Part shown: positions 1-8,187 of the stretch, in pieces
How the letters are laid out: the number at the start of each line of letters is the position of its first letter
Position numbering within the stretch: position 1 is the stretch's first letter
Origin: Pelosinus fermentans DSM 17108
Lineage (GTDB): Bacteria > Bacillota > Negativicutes > DSM-13327
Direction of reading: 5' to 3'
Assembly (NCBI RefSeq): GCF_000271485.2
Contig: NZ_AKVN02000001.1
Span: 3,869,501-3,933,500 of the forward strand
DNA: 64,000 nt
Translations under genes and position numbers: made by a program
The notes under the pieces: generated by a model
What the model saw: only the letters and a program-made list of their open reading frames with translations
Database searches by the model: none
What the model was told of the DNA's origin: nothing

Positions 1-1026
1 GGGATGCCCCTCTCCAGGCAGATAGGTACCCGTATCGGTTGAGGGCATGCCATAAGGATGGTTTAGTGCCATATAGATTTCTTCTTCAATTCCGGTAAAA
101 ACAACGACTGCCGTATGGGGATGATGTGTCCGAAGCTCATGATAGATATCCATCGTTAAGCGCTGACCATTATATTTTCCCGTTATGACTAAGATATCAT
201 CGAGCTTCCATCCATTGGTTTCCATATATTCTTCATTAAAGAGCACCGCGCCAATATGGGTCGCCCACTGGGTATACATGCCGCTGTCAAACCGTATGTC
301 TAATCCTTCGAATCTTGCTCTGTTAATTACAGAAAGGGCCTCTTCCATAACTCCCGTTCCATATTGGTATACAAAATGAGATACTTGGATACGAGCGCCC
401 GTTTGGCGGGCTATGGCGATGACTTCCACTAAGGAATACATATCAATGCCGGTAATCATCCGCGTATCTACGGCTACAATCCTGCCGTATCTGGCAGCAA
501 TCTTGCTCAGATTCATAATCTCATCATTAGAGCTGCCGGGTGCATAAGCCAGCCCCAAGGATAGGCCGCATGCCCCTTCTTCAAAAGCCTTCTCTACCAA
601 ATATTCCATTTGCCTTAATTGTTCAGGCGTAGCAGGTTTCAATGGATCTGTAGCTCCAACTTCTTCCCGCAGACTAATGGAATGACCAATTAATTCTGCT
701 TGATTGACGATAAAGCCTTGCTTTTCTTGAGCGGCAAAAAAAGAGTTTATGTCTAGCGGACTCAAGCCGCAATTTCCGCCGACAGTGGTGGTGATTCCCT
801 GTCTTAAGGAAAGCTCTCCGCAATAATCATCCCAATCTACATGTCCATGTATGTCAATGAAGCCAGGGCATACCATTTTGCCCTCCACATCAAACTCCTG
901 AAGTCCTTGGATATTCTCTTTTGTAATGATCTCTATTTTTCCATTTACGATTCCGATATTCCCTTGGAACCGAGTAAGGGTTTCTGGATCAATTAAAATC
1001 CCATTTGTAATTACTATGTCAAAAAT
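1..1026 (-). CDS. N-acyl-D-amino-acid deacylase family amidohydrolase (partial)
   Basis: Read on the minus strand, this is a continuous open frame that leaves the window at base 1, so the C-terminus is missing. The visible part has the amidohydrolase signature PGFIDIHGHVD (metal-binding HxH), then GITTTVGGNCGLSP and the D-aminoacylase-type segment ACGLSLGLAYAPG, followed by VSHF. These enzymes hydrolyse N-acyl-D-amino acids or related amides with one or two bound metals. The N-terminus is odd. The frame reads FDIVITNGILIDPET, but the only in-frame start near the family position is ATT at 1026, and an in-frame TGA lies just upstream at 1033-1035. Removing one T from the five-T run (1021-1025) would join it to a TTG at 1036, giving MKNYFDIVITNG. 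The start is therefore uncertain or frameshifted. Family call firm, substrate not determined. Confidence 0.75.
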   Translation of the reverse strand, partial: MFDIVITNGILIDPETLTRFQGNIGIVNGKIEIITKENIQGLQEFDVEGKMVCPGFIDIHGHVDWDDYCGELSLRQGITTTVGGNCGLSPLDINSFFAAQEKQGFIVNQAELIGHSISLREEVGATDPLKPATPEQLRQMEYLVEKAFEEGACGLSLGLAYAPGSSNDEIMNLSKIAARYGRIVAVDTRMITGIDMYSLVEVIAIARQTGARIQVSHFVYQYGTGVMEEALSVINRARFEGLDIRFDSGMYTQWATHIGAVLFNEEYMETNGWKLDDILVITGKYNGQRLTMDIYHELRTHHPHTAVVVFTGIEEEIYMALNHPYGMPSTDTGTYLPGEGHP

Positions 1027-1112
1027 AGTTCTTCAACCGCCTCTCATGTGGATCTGTTCAACGTATAGCAAGTTATGCTCTAATCTTAGAATATCTCGAT
1101 TATATAGAAATA

Positions 1113-1150
1113 GCAATAAGGTTACAAATTAAAATTTGCAACCTTATTGC
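1113..1150 (-). terminator. hairpin downstream of copA
   Basis: Inverted repeat GCAATAAGGTT...AACCTTATTGC with a short AT-rich loop, lying just past the copA stop codon. It has no long U-tract, so termination strength is uncertain. Confidence 0.5.
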
Positions 1151-1192
1151 ACCGTGAGGAAAAAGGAATTCAATATTCACTATTGTTTTTCC

Positions 1193-3622
1193 TTAATTAT
1201 ATGGCTTAAACCGTTTTAGCCTGAGTGCATTCATGACTACGGATACAGAGCTAAATGCCATAGCTGCCCCAGCTACTACAGGTGATAAATAGCCTGCAAC
1301 TGCCACTGGGATACCTAATGAGTTATAGATGAGCGCCCAGAAGAGATTTTGTTTAATATTGGTCATTGTCGCCTTACTCAGCTTAATAGCAGCAACAATT
1401 CCACTCAAATCTCCCCGCATCAGTGTAATGTCCGCTGCCTCGATTGCTACGTCAGTACCTGTTCCAATGGCAAACCCAACATCAGCAATCGCTAAAGCCG
1501 GAGCATCATTAATGCCGTCACCTACCATGGCTACTACCTTGCCTTCTTTTCTTAAGGATTCTACTTTTTGCGCTTTATGTTCCGGCAGAACTTCAAACAT
1601 CACATGTTCAATGCCGACTTGCGCAGCAATGGTGCGAGCCGTACGTTCATTATCACCAGTGATCATCCACACTTCCAGCCCTAATGCCTTAAGCTCAGAC
1701 ACTGCTTTTGCAGAATGTTCCTTTACGGTATCCGCTACAGCTAGCAGTCCTAGCATTTCTTTGTCTGAAGACATCAGCATAACTGTTTTTCCCTGCTCTT
1801 CCAGTCCCTCAATCTGGGGGATGAGAGCATCGATAGCAATATCATTTTCCCGCATTAATTTTCGCGTACCCACCAAGATTCTTTTTCCTTCAATCGCGGC
1901 TTCTACCCCATATCCAGGAATGGCAGTGAAGGAATCCGGATCAGTAACAGCGCTTCCCCGAATCTGACCAAATTTAACAATGGCCTGGGCCAAGGGATGT
2001 TCTGATTTTTTTTCTGCTCGCACCGCCAAGGCTAACAGTTCTTTTTCTGCTAGATCTGATAGGGGAATAATATCCGTTACATCGGGCTCGCCCTTAGTAA
2101 TCGTACCGGTTTTATCTAACACAATGGAAGTCAGCTTATGGGCATTTTCCAAGTGCTCAGCGCCTTTAATCAGAATGCCATTCTCAGCGCCTTTACCCGT
2201 TCCTACCATGATCGAGGTAGGCGTAGCCAATCCCAATGCACATGGGCAAGCAATGACCAATACAGCAGTACAATTAATCAGAGCACGAGAAAAATTACCT
2301 GGGTCCATGACAAAATACCATCCTAAGAAGGTCAGTACGGCAATACCGATGATCGTAGGCACAAAAAAACCTGAAACCACATCGGCAAAACGTTGAATCG
2401 GCGCTTTTGATCCTTGTGCCTCTTCCACAATCCGTACAATTTGGGCAAGGGCTGTATCTTTTCCCACCTTAGTGGCCTTAAAGGTAAAGGTACCAAATTT
2501 ATTAATGGTTGCACCAACGACTGTATCATCGACTTTTTTATCAACAGGAAGGCTTTCACCAGTCAGCATGGATTCATCAACTGCGGAATTTCCCTCCATA
2601 ATAATGCCATCTACAGGAATTTTTTCACCAGGTCGCACGACGATAAGGTCGCCGACTACTACGGCTTCGATCATAACATCCATTTCTTCGCCATTTCGGA
2701 TGACACGAGCCGTTTTCGCTTGCAGGCCCATAAGTGCTTTTATGGCTTCCGAAGTGTGTCCTTTAGCTCTTGCTTCCAGCAGCTTTCCTAAGATGATGAG
2801 GGTAATCAAAATAGCAGAGGTTTCAAAATACAATTCGGGTATACCGCGCACGATATTAGCGATACTATAAAAATATGCAGCGGACGTTCCTAGAGCTACC
2901 AATACATCCATATTCGAACTGCCATTGCGCAAAGCAGAATAAGCACCTCGATAGAACTGAAGCCCAGCCACAAACTGTACGGGTGTGGCTAAAACCAATT
3001 GCAAATATGGATTGTGCAATAAATCGGTAAGACCTCCCATAATACCCAGAACATGCAGCGTCATGCCTAGTAATAAAGGAAATGACAGCACTGCGGATAG
3101 TATCAGCCGTTTTTTTTGATGATTAAATTCGGTCTCTTTGGCTGTATCCTCCTGATTTGGATTATGATCCGTTATATCATGTGCTTTAAATCCTAATGCA
3201 TCCACTTTGGCTTTCATCTGTTCGATGGTTATTTCCCTGGGATCATACTCTACCGTCGCTTTTTCAGCAGCCAGGTTAACAACCGCACCGTAGATGCCCG
3301 GCAATTTATTCAGCCCTTTTTCAATACGATTGGCACAAGTAGCGCAACTCATACCTGTAATTTTAAAATTTACTTTATCTTTAATCACTTGGTAGCCAAG
3401 TTTTTCGATCTTTTCTCCAATCTCTTTCACACTCACCTGTGCCGGATCATAAGACACAGTGGCTTTCTCAGCAGCGAAATTCACCACCGCTTTATTTACA
3501 CCAGCTAGTTTTGTTAACCCTTTTTCGATCCGGCTTGCGCAGACAGCACAAGTCATACCGCCAATCTTAAAGGTACCTGATTGTAAATCAGCACTTGCCT
3601 GATTTTCTTTCAAAACCGTCAT
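1193..3622 (-). CDS. copA: copper-translocating P1B-type ATPase CopA
   Basis: An 809-residue ATP-driven Cu(I) exporter of the inner membrane. Two N-terminal heavy-metal-associated domains carry GMTCAVC (C25, C28) and GMSCATC (C93, C96). Eight predicted membrane segments, the transmembrane CPC motif (VIACPCALG), the phosphorylated aspartate in [10 protein letters not shown], and [10 protein letters not shown] complete the P1B-1 pattern. The start at 3622 was chosen because AAAGGA precedes it. A longer frame to 3664 exists, but it begins inside the operator region without a ribosome site. A strong promoter with a CsoR operator lies directly upstream, and the two-component system and csoR follow further upstream on the same strand. 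Identity is very secure. Confidence 0.95.
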   Translation of the reverse strand: MTVLKENQASADLQSGTFKIGGMTCAVCASRIEKGLTKLAGVNKAVVNFAAEKATVSYDPAQVSVKEIGEKIEKLGYQVIKDKVNFKITGMSCATCANRIEKGLNKLPGIYGAVVNLAAEKATVEYDPREITIEQMKAKVDALGFKAHDITDHNPNQEDTAKETEFNHQKKRLILSAVLSFPLLLGMTLHVLGIMGGLTDLLHNPYLQLVLATPVQFVAGLQFYRGAYSALRNGSSNMDVLVALGTSAAYFYSIANIVRGIPELYFETSAILITLIILGKLLEARAKGHTSEAIKALMGLQAKTARVIRNGEEMDVMIEAVVVGDLIVVRPGEKIPVDGIIMEGNSAVDESMLTGESLPVDKKVDDTVVGATINKFGTFTFKATKVGKDTALAQIVRIVEEAQGSKAPIQRFADVVSGFFVPTIIGIAVLTFLGWYFVMDPGNFSRALINCTAVLVIACPCALGLATPTSIMVGTGKGAENGILIKGAEHLENAHKLTSIVLDKTGTITKGEPDVTDIIPLSDLAEKELLALAVRAEKKSEHPLAQAIVKFGQIRGSAVTDPDSFTAIPGYGVEAAIEGKRILVGTRKLMRENDIAIDALIPQIEGLEEQGKTVMLMSSDKEMLGLLAVADTVKEHSAKAVSELKALGLEVWMITGDNERTARTIAAQVGIEHVMFEVLPEHKAQKVESLRKEGKVVAMVGDGINDAPALAIADVGFAIGTGTDVAIEAADITLMRGDLSGIVAAIKLSKATMTNIKQNLFWALIYNSLGIPVAVAGYLSPVVAGAAMAFSSVSVVMNALRLKRFKPYN

Positions 3623-3681
3623 GATTTTTCCACATCCTTTTACAGCAACTCGCTCTTGTCTCATGTATATCTACGACATAC

Positions 3682-3734
3682 TATACCCCTCTAGGGTATA
3701 TGTACATTATAAAACTATATTTTGTTCTGGTCAA
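3682..3734 (-). promoter_or_regulatory. copA promoter with CsoR operator
   Basis: On the minus strand, TTGACC (3729-3734) and TATAAT (3706-3711) are separated by 17 bp. Immediately downstream, at the expected transcription start, is a perfect 7-bp inverted repeat with a 5-bp spacer, TATACCC-N5-GGGTATA (3682-3700), which matches the known GC-centred CsoR operator type. Copper binding to CsoR should release it and switch on copA. Confidence 0.85.
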
Positions 3735-3758
3735 TATTATTAGCCAATTTCATTTCTT

Positions 3759-4916
3759 TCATGTGTAATGCTTACTCTCTTCTTCTAGCTCTATTGGCAG
3801 TAGTATTTCAAATACACTTCCTTCTCCTAATTGACTGCTTACTGCTACCTTGCCACCATGAATCTCTACCAGCTGCTTAACAACGGCCAGCCCGAGACCT
3901 GATCCACCACTTTTTCGATCCCGGGATTTGTCCCCCCGGTAAAAATGGTCAAAGAGGTATGGTATATCTTCCTGATCAATCCCCGGACCTTTGTCTGCCA
4001 CAGATATTTTAATCCATGACCGCCCCGCTGCTTCACTCTTCTCGGTTATGATTTTTACAGAGCCCTTAATAGGAGAATAGCGAATGGCATTCACAAAAAT
4101 ATTATAAAAAACTTGACTGATCCGATCTGCATCTGCTTCGATTTCGGGAAGGTCTTGTGCAAGTAAGCAGGAAACAGAGATCTCTTTTTCGTCAGATAAC
4201 GGCTTTAGCATATACACGGAGCGACTAATAATCTGATTAATATCAATTCTGCTTTTTTCCATCGCTAATTGGCGGACTTCAGCCAGGGACAAATCCCGCA
4301 GATCTGTAATCAGGCGATTTAGGCGAATCGCCTCTTCATGCAAAGAAGCAAGCTGTTCCTTGCTGGGATCAATCACTCCATCCACCATCCCCTCCAAGTG
4401 TCCCTGAATAATAGACAGTGGAGTGCGAAGCTCATGAGCAATATTGGCCAAAAACTGCCTACGAAGATTCGTATTGATTGTCAGCGTCTCAGCCATCCGG
4501 TTAAAAATAGCGGCCAAATGTCCGACTTCATCTTTGGTTTCAATGGGTACTTTCTGATTAAAATTACCTTGTTCAATTTGCTCAGCAGCACTGCTCAAAT
4601 TGCGCAAAGGCACAGTAATACTGCGAGCCAAAGCATAGCTCGCCGCCAGACCCGCGACTAAAACGGCCATCCCAACCCAAATAAGAGACTGGTGAACAGA
4701 GGCCAAAAACGTTTCTTCCAAAGACCCCATGACCATCATCATTGGATTTGGCGTATGCTTCATCATACCGTGCTGACCAGCTTCCATCTGCTGAACAATT
4801 AGATATTCTGTAAATTGCTCAGTCATCTGTACATTCATCAGATAGATCAGCAAGAACACGGTTAACGCCACTGCCAGAAACATGAGTCCTGTAATGCGAT
4901 AGGTAATGCTATTCAT
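3759..4916 (-). CDS. sensor histidine kinase, copper-associated two-component system
   Basis: A 385-residue membrane histidine kinase. It has a first membrane segment (about 10-28), an extracytoplasmic loop, a second membrane segment (about 76-96), HAMP, a HisKA domain with NIAHELRTPLS (H161), and a HATPase with GGSGLGLAVV. The loop (residues 44-63) is rich in Met and His (QHGMMKHTPNPMMMVM), which suggests direct Cu(I) sensing. This is inferred from composition and from the neighbouring copA and csoR. The start codon ATG at 4916 overlaps the response-regulator stop by 8 bases, so the two are translationally coupled. Kinase class firm, copper as ligand inferred. Confidence 0.85.
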   Translation of the reverse strand: MNSITYRITGLMFLAVALTVFLLIYLMNVQMTEQFTEYLIVQQMEAGQHGMMKHTPNPMMMVMGSLEETFLASVHQSLIWVGMAVLVAGLAASYALARSITVPLRNLSSAAEQIEQGNFNQKVPIETKDEVGHLAAIFNRMAETLTINTNLRRQFLANIAHELRTPLSIIQGHLEGMVDGVIDPSKEQLASLHEEAIRLNRLITDLRDLSLAEVRQLAMEKSRIDINQIISRSVYMLKPLSDEKEISVSCLLAQDLPEIEADADRISQVFYNIFVNAIRYSPIKGSVKIITEKSEAAGRSWIKISVADKGPGIDQEDIPYLFDHFYRGDKSRDRKSGGSGLGLAVVKQLVEIHGGKVAVSSQLGEGSVFEILLPIELEEESKHYT

Positions 4917-5604
4917 TGGTTTCACTGGCAAATTTATAGCCAATCCCGTATATTGTCTGTATATACTGAGGTTCCTTCGGATTGATTTCAACTTTCCGCC
5001 GCAAGTTCTTAATATGGGCATCAATCGTGCGCTCATACCCCTCAAAAGTATGCCCCTGGGTTTGTTCAACAATTTGCAACCGACTATAAACCCTGCCAGC
5101 ATTAGCAGCTAGTAATTCCAAAATTTTAAACTCCGTTGGCGTCAGCTCCAAGGCTAAGCCAGCCTTCGTAACCTGATGACGCTCTAAATCAATCATCAGC
5201 TTTCCCGCTATAATGAGCCCGCTGCGCACAACTTCCTTATTGGTACGGCGTAAGATCGCTTTTGCCCGCGCTACCACCTCTTTGGGACTAAATGGCTTCG
5301 TCACATAATCATCCGCACCAATTTCAAGCCCCACTAAGCGATCCTGCTCTTCATCACGAGCAGTAAGCATGAGAATTGGAATATCATTATCTTTGCGAAT
5401 TCTCCGGCAAACGTCCAAACCATCAAGACCAGGCAGCATCAAATCTAATATCATAATGTCCGGCTTTTGCTCTCGTACTACCTGCAAGGCATCCAACCCA
5501 TTCGCTGCAGAGTAAACAAGACAGCCCTCTTTTTCAAAGTAAGTTTGCAGCAGCTTTACTAGCTTTACGTCATCATCTACAATTAATACTGCATATTGAA
5601 TCAC
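4909..5604 (-). CDS. OmpR/PhoB-family response regulator
   Basis: A 231-residue DNA-binding response regulator. The receiver domain has the acidic pocket (VDDD, residues 9-12), the phospho-acceptor D54 in DLMLPG, and the conserved lysine in TKPFSPKE. A C-terminal winged helix reads ELTPTEFKILELL through RRKVEINPKEPQYIQTIYGIGYKF. Translation most likely starts at GTG 5604, which has AAAGGAGAG seven bases upstream. A longer in-frame extension covers the small upstream gene in another frame and is not credible. It forms an operon with the overlapping sensor kinase and probably activates copper or envelope-stress genes. Confidence 0.9.
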   Translation of the reverse strand: MIQYAVLIVDDDVKLVKLLQTYFEKEGCLVYSAANGLDALQVVREQKPDIMILDLMLPGLDGLDVCRRIRKDNDIPILMLTARDEEQDRLVGLEIGADDYVTKPFSPKEVVARAKAILRRTNKEVVRSGLIIAGKLMIDLERHQVTKAGLALELTPTEFKILELLAANAGRVYSRLQIVEQTQGHTFEGYERTIDAHIKNLRRKVEINPKEPQYIQTIYGIGYKFASETNE

Positions 5605-5640
5605 AATATCTCTCCTTTCATACACTCTTGTGCGAATAAT

Positions 5641-5673
5641 GGACACAGACTCCCATTGCAGAAGACTGTGTCC
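5641..5673 (-). other. intergenic hairpin before the response-regulator gene
   Basis: Inverted repeat GGACACAG...CTGTGTCC extended inward past one mismatch. It lies between the 46-residue peptide gene and the response-regulator start. There is no U-tract, so it looks more like a processing or operator element than a terminator. Confidence 0.4.
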
Positions 5674-5687
5674 ATTATTCATTCCTA

Positions 5688-5828
5688 TCAAAATTCCATC
5701 ATATGAGCAATAGCCATAAAGGAGGTTGCCCATGCTCCCCACCTTAGAAAGGTTAATATACTTTTTTGCCAAGGCGTATATTCAGATGATTCTTTTTCTA
5801 TATCTTCTGGAGATCGTTTCTCTTGCAT
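5688..5828 (-). CDS. 46-residue single-span membrane peptide, unknown function
   Basis: A small gene of 46 codons plus stop. It starts at ATG 5828 with a strong GGAGGG ribosome site eight bases upstream. The product begins with a charged segment (MQEKRSPEDIEKESSEYTPW), then a hydrophobic, Trp/Met-containing helix (ILTFLRWGAWATSFMAIAH), and ends MMEF. It resembles a one-pass membrane peptide with its N-terminus in the cytoplasm. It sits between csoR and the response-regulator/sensor pair on the same strand, which suggests a role in copper sensing or in modulating the kinase, but no family was recognised. The strong ribosome site and coding-like sequence argue that it is real. Confidence 0.6.
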   Translation of the reverse strand: MQEKRSPEDIEKESSEYTPWQKSILTFLRWGAWATSFMAIAHMMEF

Positions 5829-5949
5829 ATATTTTCCCTCCGTTCCGTTCATAAATTCCGTATTAACATTAATTGTACCATATTTTTGTGAATAACTTAT
5901 GAAGATCCTTGAAAATATTCCTTTTTTCGATCTTCTTATTCCATTCTCA

Positions 5950-6228
5950 TTATTTAGTAAATTGTTTCAAAAGCTGCATTAGTTCTTCAATACTTTGTTC
6001 GGCACGGTCTTCTTTGATCGCTGTAACCATACAGCTTTTTGCATGACTTTCCATAATAATGAGTGATACCTTATTTAAAGCAGCACGAGCTGCCAATATT
6101 TGCTGAACCACATCGACACAGTACCGTCCGTCATCCAACATTTTATCGATACCATTGATCTGCCCTGCAATTTTTTTCAGCCGTAATTTTAATTCACTTT
6201 TTTCTTTATCCGTTAACACAACATTCAC
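5950..6228 (-). CDS. csoR: copper-sensing transcriptional repressor CsoR
   Basis: A 92-residue all-helical metal-sensing repressor of the CsoR/RcnR (DUF156) family. The Cu(I) ligands of the family are present in the right order: C37 (GRYCVD), H62 and C66 (ESHAKSC). The N-terminal KKIAGQINGIDKML helix is typical. Copper binding releases it from GC-centred operators such as the one at 3682-3700 before copA. It lies upstream of copA and the two-component system, all on the minus strand, with its own promoter. Confidence 0.93.
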   Translation of the reverse strand: MNVVLTDKEKSELKLRLKKIAGQINGIDKMLDDGRYCVDVVQQILAARAALNKVSLIIMESHAKSCMVTAIKEDRAEQSIEELMQLLKQFTK

Positions 6229-6240
6229 TCCCTCTACTAC

Positions 6241-6291
6241 TATACCCCCCTACCGCATTTAATTATAGAACGGTATGCTTAACCTCGTCAA
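6241..6291 (-). promoter_or_regulatory. csoR promoter with a probable CsoR half-operator
   Basis: Minus strand TTGACG (6286-6291), 18-bp spacer, TATAAT (6262-6267). Downstream is a GGGGGGTATA tract (6241-6250) that resembles one arm of the copA operator, suggesting weak autoregulation. The second arm is degenerate. Confidence 0.6.
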
Positions 6292-6381
6292 TATTATAGA
6301 CTCATTACAGTAACAACTATTTTACTAGTGTACCTTTAAAAGTAAAAAATATGAGAGTAAGAAAGTACGCTTGACGTTCTA

Positions 6382-6674
6382 TCATTATCAAGAAAAGCCC
6401 TTTAAAAAGGGTATAGAAAATGCGTGGAGAAAAATAATCGAACCGCAGAGACGCAGAGAACACAGAGAAAAAATAGATAGGGTTAAAATCTCCTCAGCGT
6501 CCTCTGCGTCTCTGCGGTTAAATCGTTCTATTTGCTCTGTTCGTCATTATCAAAAAAGCCCCTTAAAAAAAGCATCTGATATCTTTTCTGACACTCCTGT
6601 GATTTATTTCATGGCCGTTGCGAGCGGAGCGCGGCAATGACAATCGCGTCAAGTGAACATTTTGGTATTGAACC
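6382..6674. repeat. ~290-bp composite intergenic repeat, copy A
   Basis: Almost identical to 48794-49080. Order of parts: a 30-bp segment beginning TCATTATCAAGAAAAGCCC; an 18-bp perfect inverted repeat pair AACCGCAGAGACGCAGAG (6441-6458 and 6502-6519); a second, diverged copy of the first segment (from 6543); then a short palindromic tail, CGTTGCGAGC...GCGGCAATGAC. It fills most of the gap between csoR and the S4 gene and encodes no protein. It may be a non-autonomous mobile element or a stacked REP-like unit. Confidence 0.85.
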
Positions 6675-6718
6675 GGAATAAACTTATACATTCTATAAAA
6701 TAAATTTCACAGAACAAT

Positions 6719-6751
6719 GATATTGAATATCATTATCATTAATGTTATACT
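6719..6751 (+). promoter_or_regulatory. promoter with Fur box before the S4 paralogue
   Basis: GATATTGAATATCATTATC (6719-6737) matches 16 of 19 positions of the classical Fur box. It covers the -35 element TTGAAT (6723-6728), which is 17 bp from TATACT (6746-6751). Iron- or metal-dependent repression of the downstream gene is therefore expected. Confidence 0.7.
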
Positions 6752-6817
6752 ATAAAGGTCAAGTTTTAAGAACGTATTCAGGAAAGACTAAAATTCGATA
6801 GAACAGGAGCATGTTAA

Positions 6818-7411
6818 ATGGCAACAAGAAGAGAACCAAGGTTTAAATTATGCAGAAGACTAGGTGTTAATATTTTTGGTCATCCTAAAGCAATGAATAA
6901 AGCAACGAGAGACAATAGCCGATCCGGCAGAAAGTTATCAAATTACGGGATTCAGCTTTTGGAAAAGCAAAAAATTAAAGCCTATTATGGACTTTTTGAA
7001 AAACAGTTTGTACGTTATGTTGATAAAGCGATGAAAAGCAAGGAAATCACAGGTACTGCCTTATTGAAAGCATTGGAATGCCGATTAGACAATCTCGTAT
7101 ATCGAATTGGTTTTGCCAGTTCCATTCGGCAGGCCCGGCAGCTAGTCAGTCATGGTCATATCCTCGTTAATGGACTGAGGGTAAATATCCCATCCTATGG
7201 AGTACCAGTTGATAGTGTTATCTCTTTAAGCGAAAAACAGCGGACAAATGAAATGATCGTTTCTAACTTCCTGGAACTTCAAAGTTTTGCATCACCTTAT
7301 ATTGAAAAGAACCTGGAAGATTTCAGCGGAAAATTGATACGGCTGCCAAATAGAGAAGAAATTCCTATTGAAGTAAATGAAATTTACGCAATTGAATTCT
7401 ATTCCAAATAA
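6818..7411 (+). CDS. rpsD: 30S ribosomal protein S4, alternative (zinc-independent-type) paralogue
   Basis: A 197-residue S4 protein. The N-terminal S4 domain ([12 protein letters not shown] through [17 protein letters not shown]) precedes the S4 RNA-binding domain ([35 protein letters not shown]). The amino-terminal region has only one cysteine (in KLCRR) in place of the four-cysteine zinc site of many S4 proteins. The gene stands alone, not in the usual alpha/rpoA ribosomal operon, and sits behind a Fur box. It is therefore best read as a metal-regulated substitute for the housekeeping S4, in the manner of other metal-starvation ribosomal paralogues. Identity firm, the substitution role inferred. 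Confidence 0.88.
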   Translation: MATRREPRFKLCRRLGVNIFGHPKAMNKATRDNSRSGRKLSNYGIQLLEKQKIKAYYGLFEKQFVRYVDKAMKSKEITGTALLKALECRLDNLVYRIGFASSIRQARQLVSHGHILVNGLRVNIPSYGVPVDSVISLSEKQRTNEMIVSNFLELQSFASPYIEKNLEDFSGKLIRLPNREEIPIEVNEIYAIEFYSK

Positions 7412-7474
7412 GAAAAGATCAACACTAAATTGTGTGCTTGACAGTGATTATTTGTTAATAAGGGGTCAAAATAA

Positions 7475-8125
7475 ATGTGTAAATACAATAATCATAATTA
7501 TTGGGAAGGTGCTTTATTAAAGAAGAAAGACCTTTGGACGAACTATTTTACTGATTTGGATTGTGCACAAGATGCTATTTTTATTAATACAGCGGTGATT
7601 GATTACTCCCGAGATACCGTAGATAATAATTGGGCATGTTACCCCGATGCAAAATCACTATTAGGATTTATCCAATATATCTATCTTCCAGTAGCCTTTT
7701 TTTATACGATCCACAAGGATAACCAAGATTTATTCATCCCCATATGTTCCAGCCACGCATTGATTGAGTCCATTACAGAATCAGATTCCGCTTATGTGGA
7801 TATCATGAAAAATGCGATAGAAGAATTAAACACGTACTGGGATTTAGAAAATTCATTATGTATGAAAAAGATCAAAGAATTTTGTGCTAACTTTAATGCT
7901 TTCTGGAATAAAGACAGCTATATTTTACATATCGGAGTCTTTGAAAGCACATTTGAAATTGCAGAGTACTTAGTAAGTACAAGAGAATTCACCGAAGTAT
8001 TAGAGGAAGATATCGGCTTGACGATTCAGCAGCTTTATAATATGTGTGCGATTTTTTATACAGATACGTTTATTCAAAAAACCTTTGTAAAAATCTTGAA
8101 CAATAAAATAGGATGTATCGTATGA
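7475..8125 (+). CDS. hypothetical protein, 216 residues
   Basis: Not recognised. A soluble, acidic protein with no signal peptide or membrane helix. It is rich in aromatic residues and Asn, with Cys at several positions (MCKYNN, DLDCAQ, NWACYP, SLCMKK, EFCANF, YNMCAIF, KIGCIV). It follows the S4 paralogue by 63 bp in the same direction with an AAGGGG ribosome site, and a terminator begins at its stop codon, so the pair is probably one Fur-controlled transcript. A role in metal limitation is an inference from position only. Confidence 0.6.
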   Translation: MCKYNNHNYWEGALLKKKDLWTNYFTDLDCAQDAIFINTAVIDYSRDTVDNNWACYPDAKSLLGFIQYIYLPVAFFYTIHKDNQDLFIPICSSHALIESITESDSAYVDIMKNAIEELNTYWDLENSLCMKKIKEFCANFNAFWNKDSYILHIGVFESTFEIAEYLVSTREFTEVLEEDIGLTIQQLYNMCAIFYTDTFIQKTFVKILNNKIGCIV

Positions 8126-8174
8126 AAAGGACTGTTTAGCGCTTGCAGGAAGCCAAATGCTAAACAGTCCTTTT
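8125..8174. terminator. bidirectional terminator
   Basis: AAAAGGACTGTTTAGC ... GCTAAACAGTCCTTTT is a 16-bp stem with A and T flanks. It serves the gene ending at 8125 on the plus strand and the helicase gene ending at 8188 on the minus strand. Confidence 0.85.
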
Positions 8175-8187
8175 ATCTTAAGGATCT

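Noticed and set aside
1033-1035. In-frame TGA before the amidohydrolase as a selenocysteine codon
   Set aside because: The codon would fall before the conserved N-terminus and there is no obvious SECIS-type hairpin. A start or frameshift problem is simpler.
6371-6640. 89-codon frame matching frames at 48759-49047
   Set aside because: These are translations of the 290-bp non-coding repeat. Indels shift the frames between copies.
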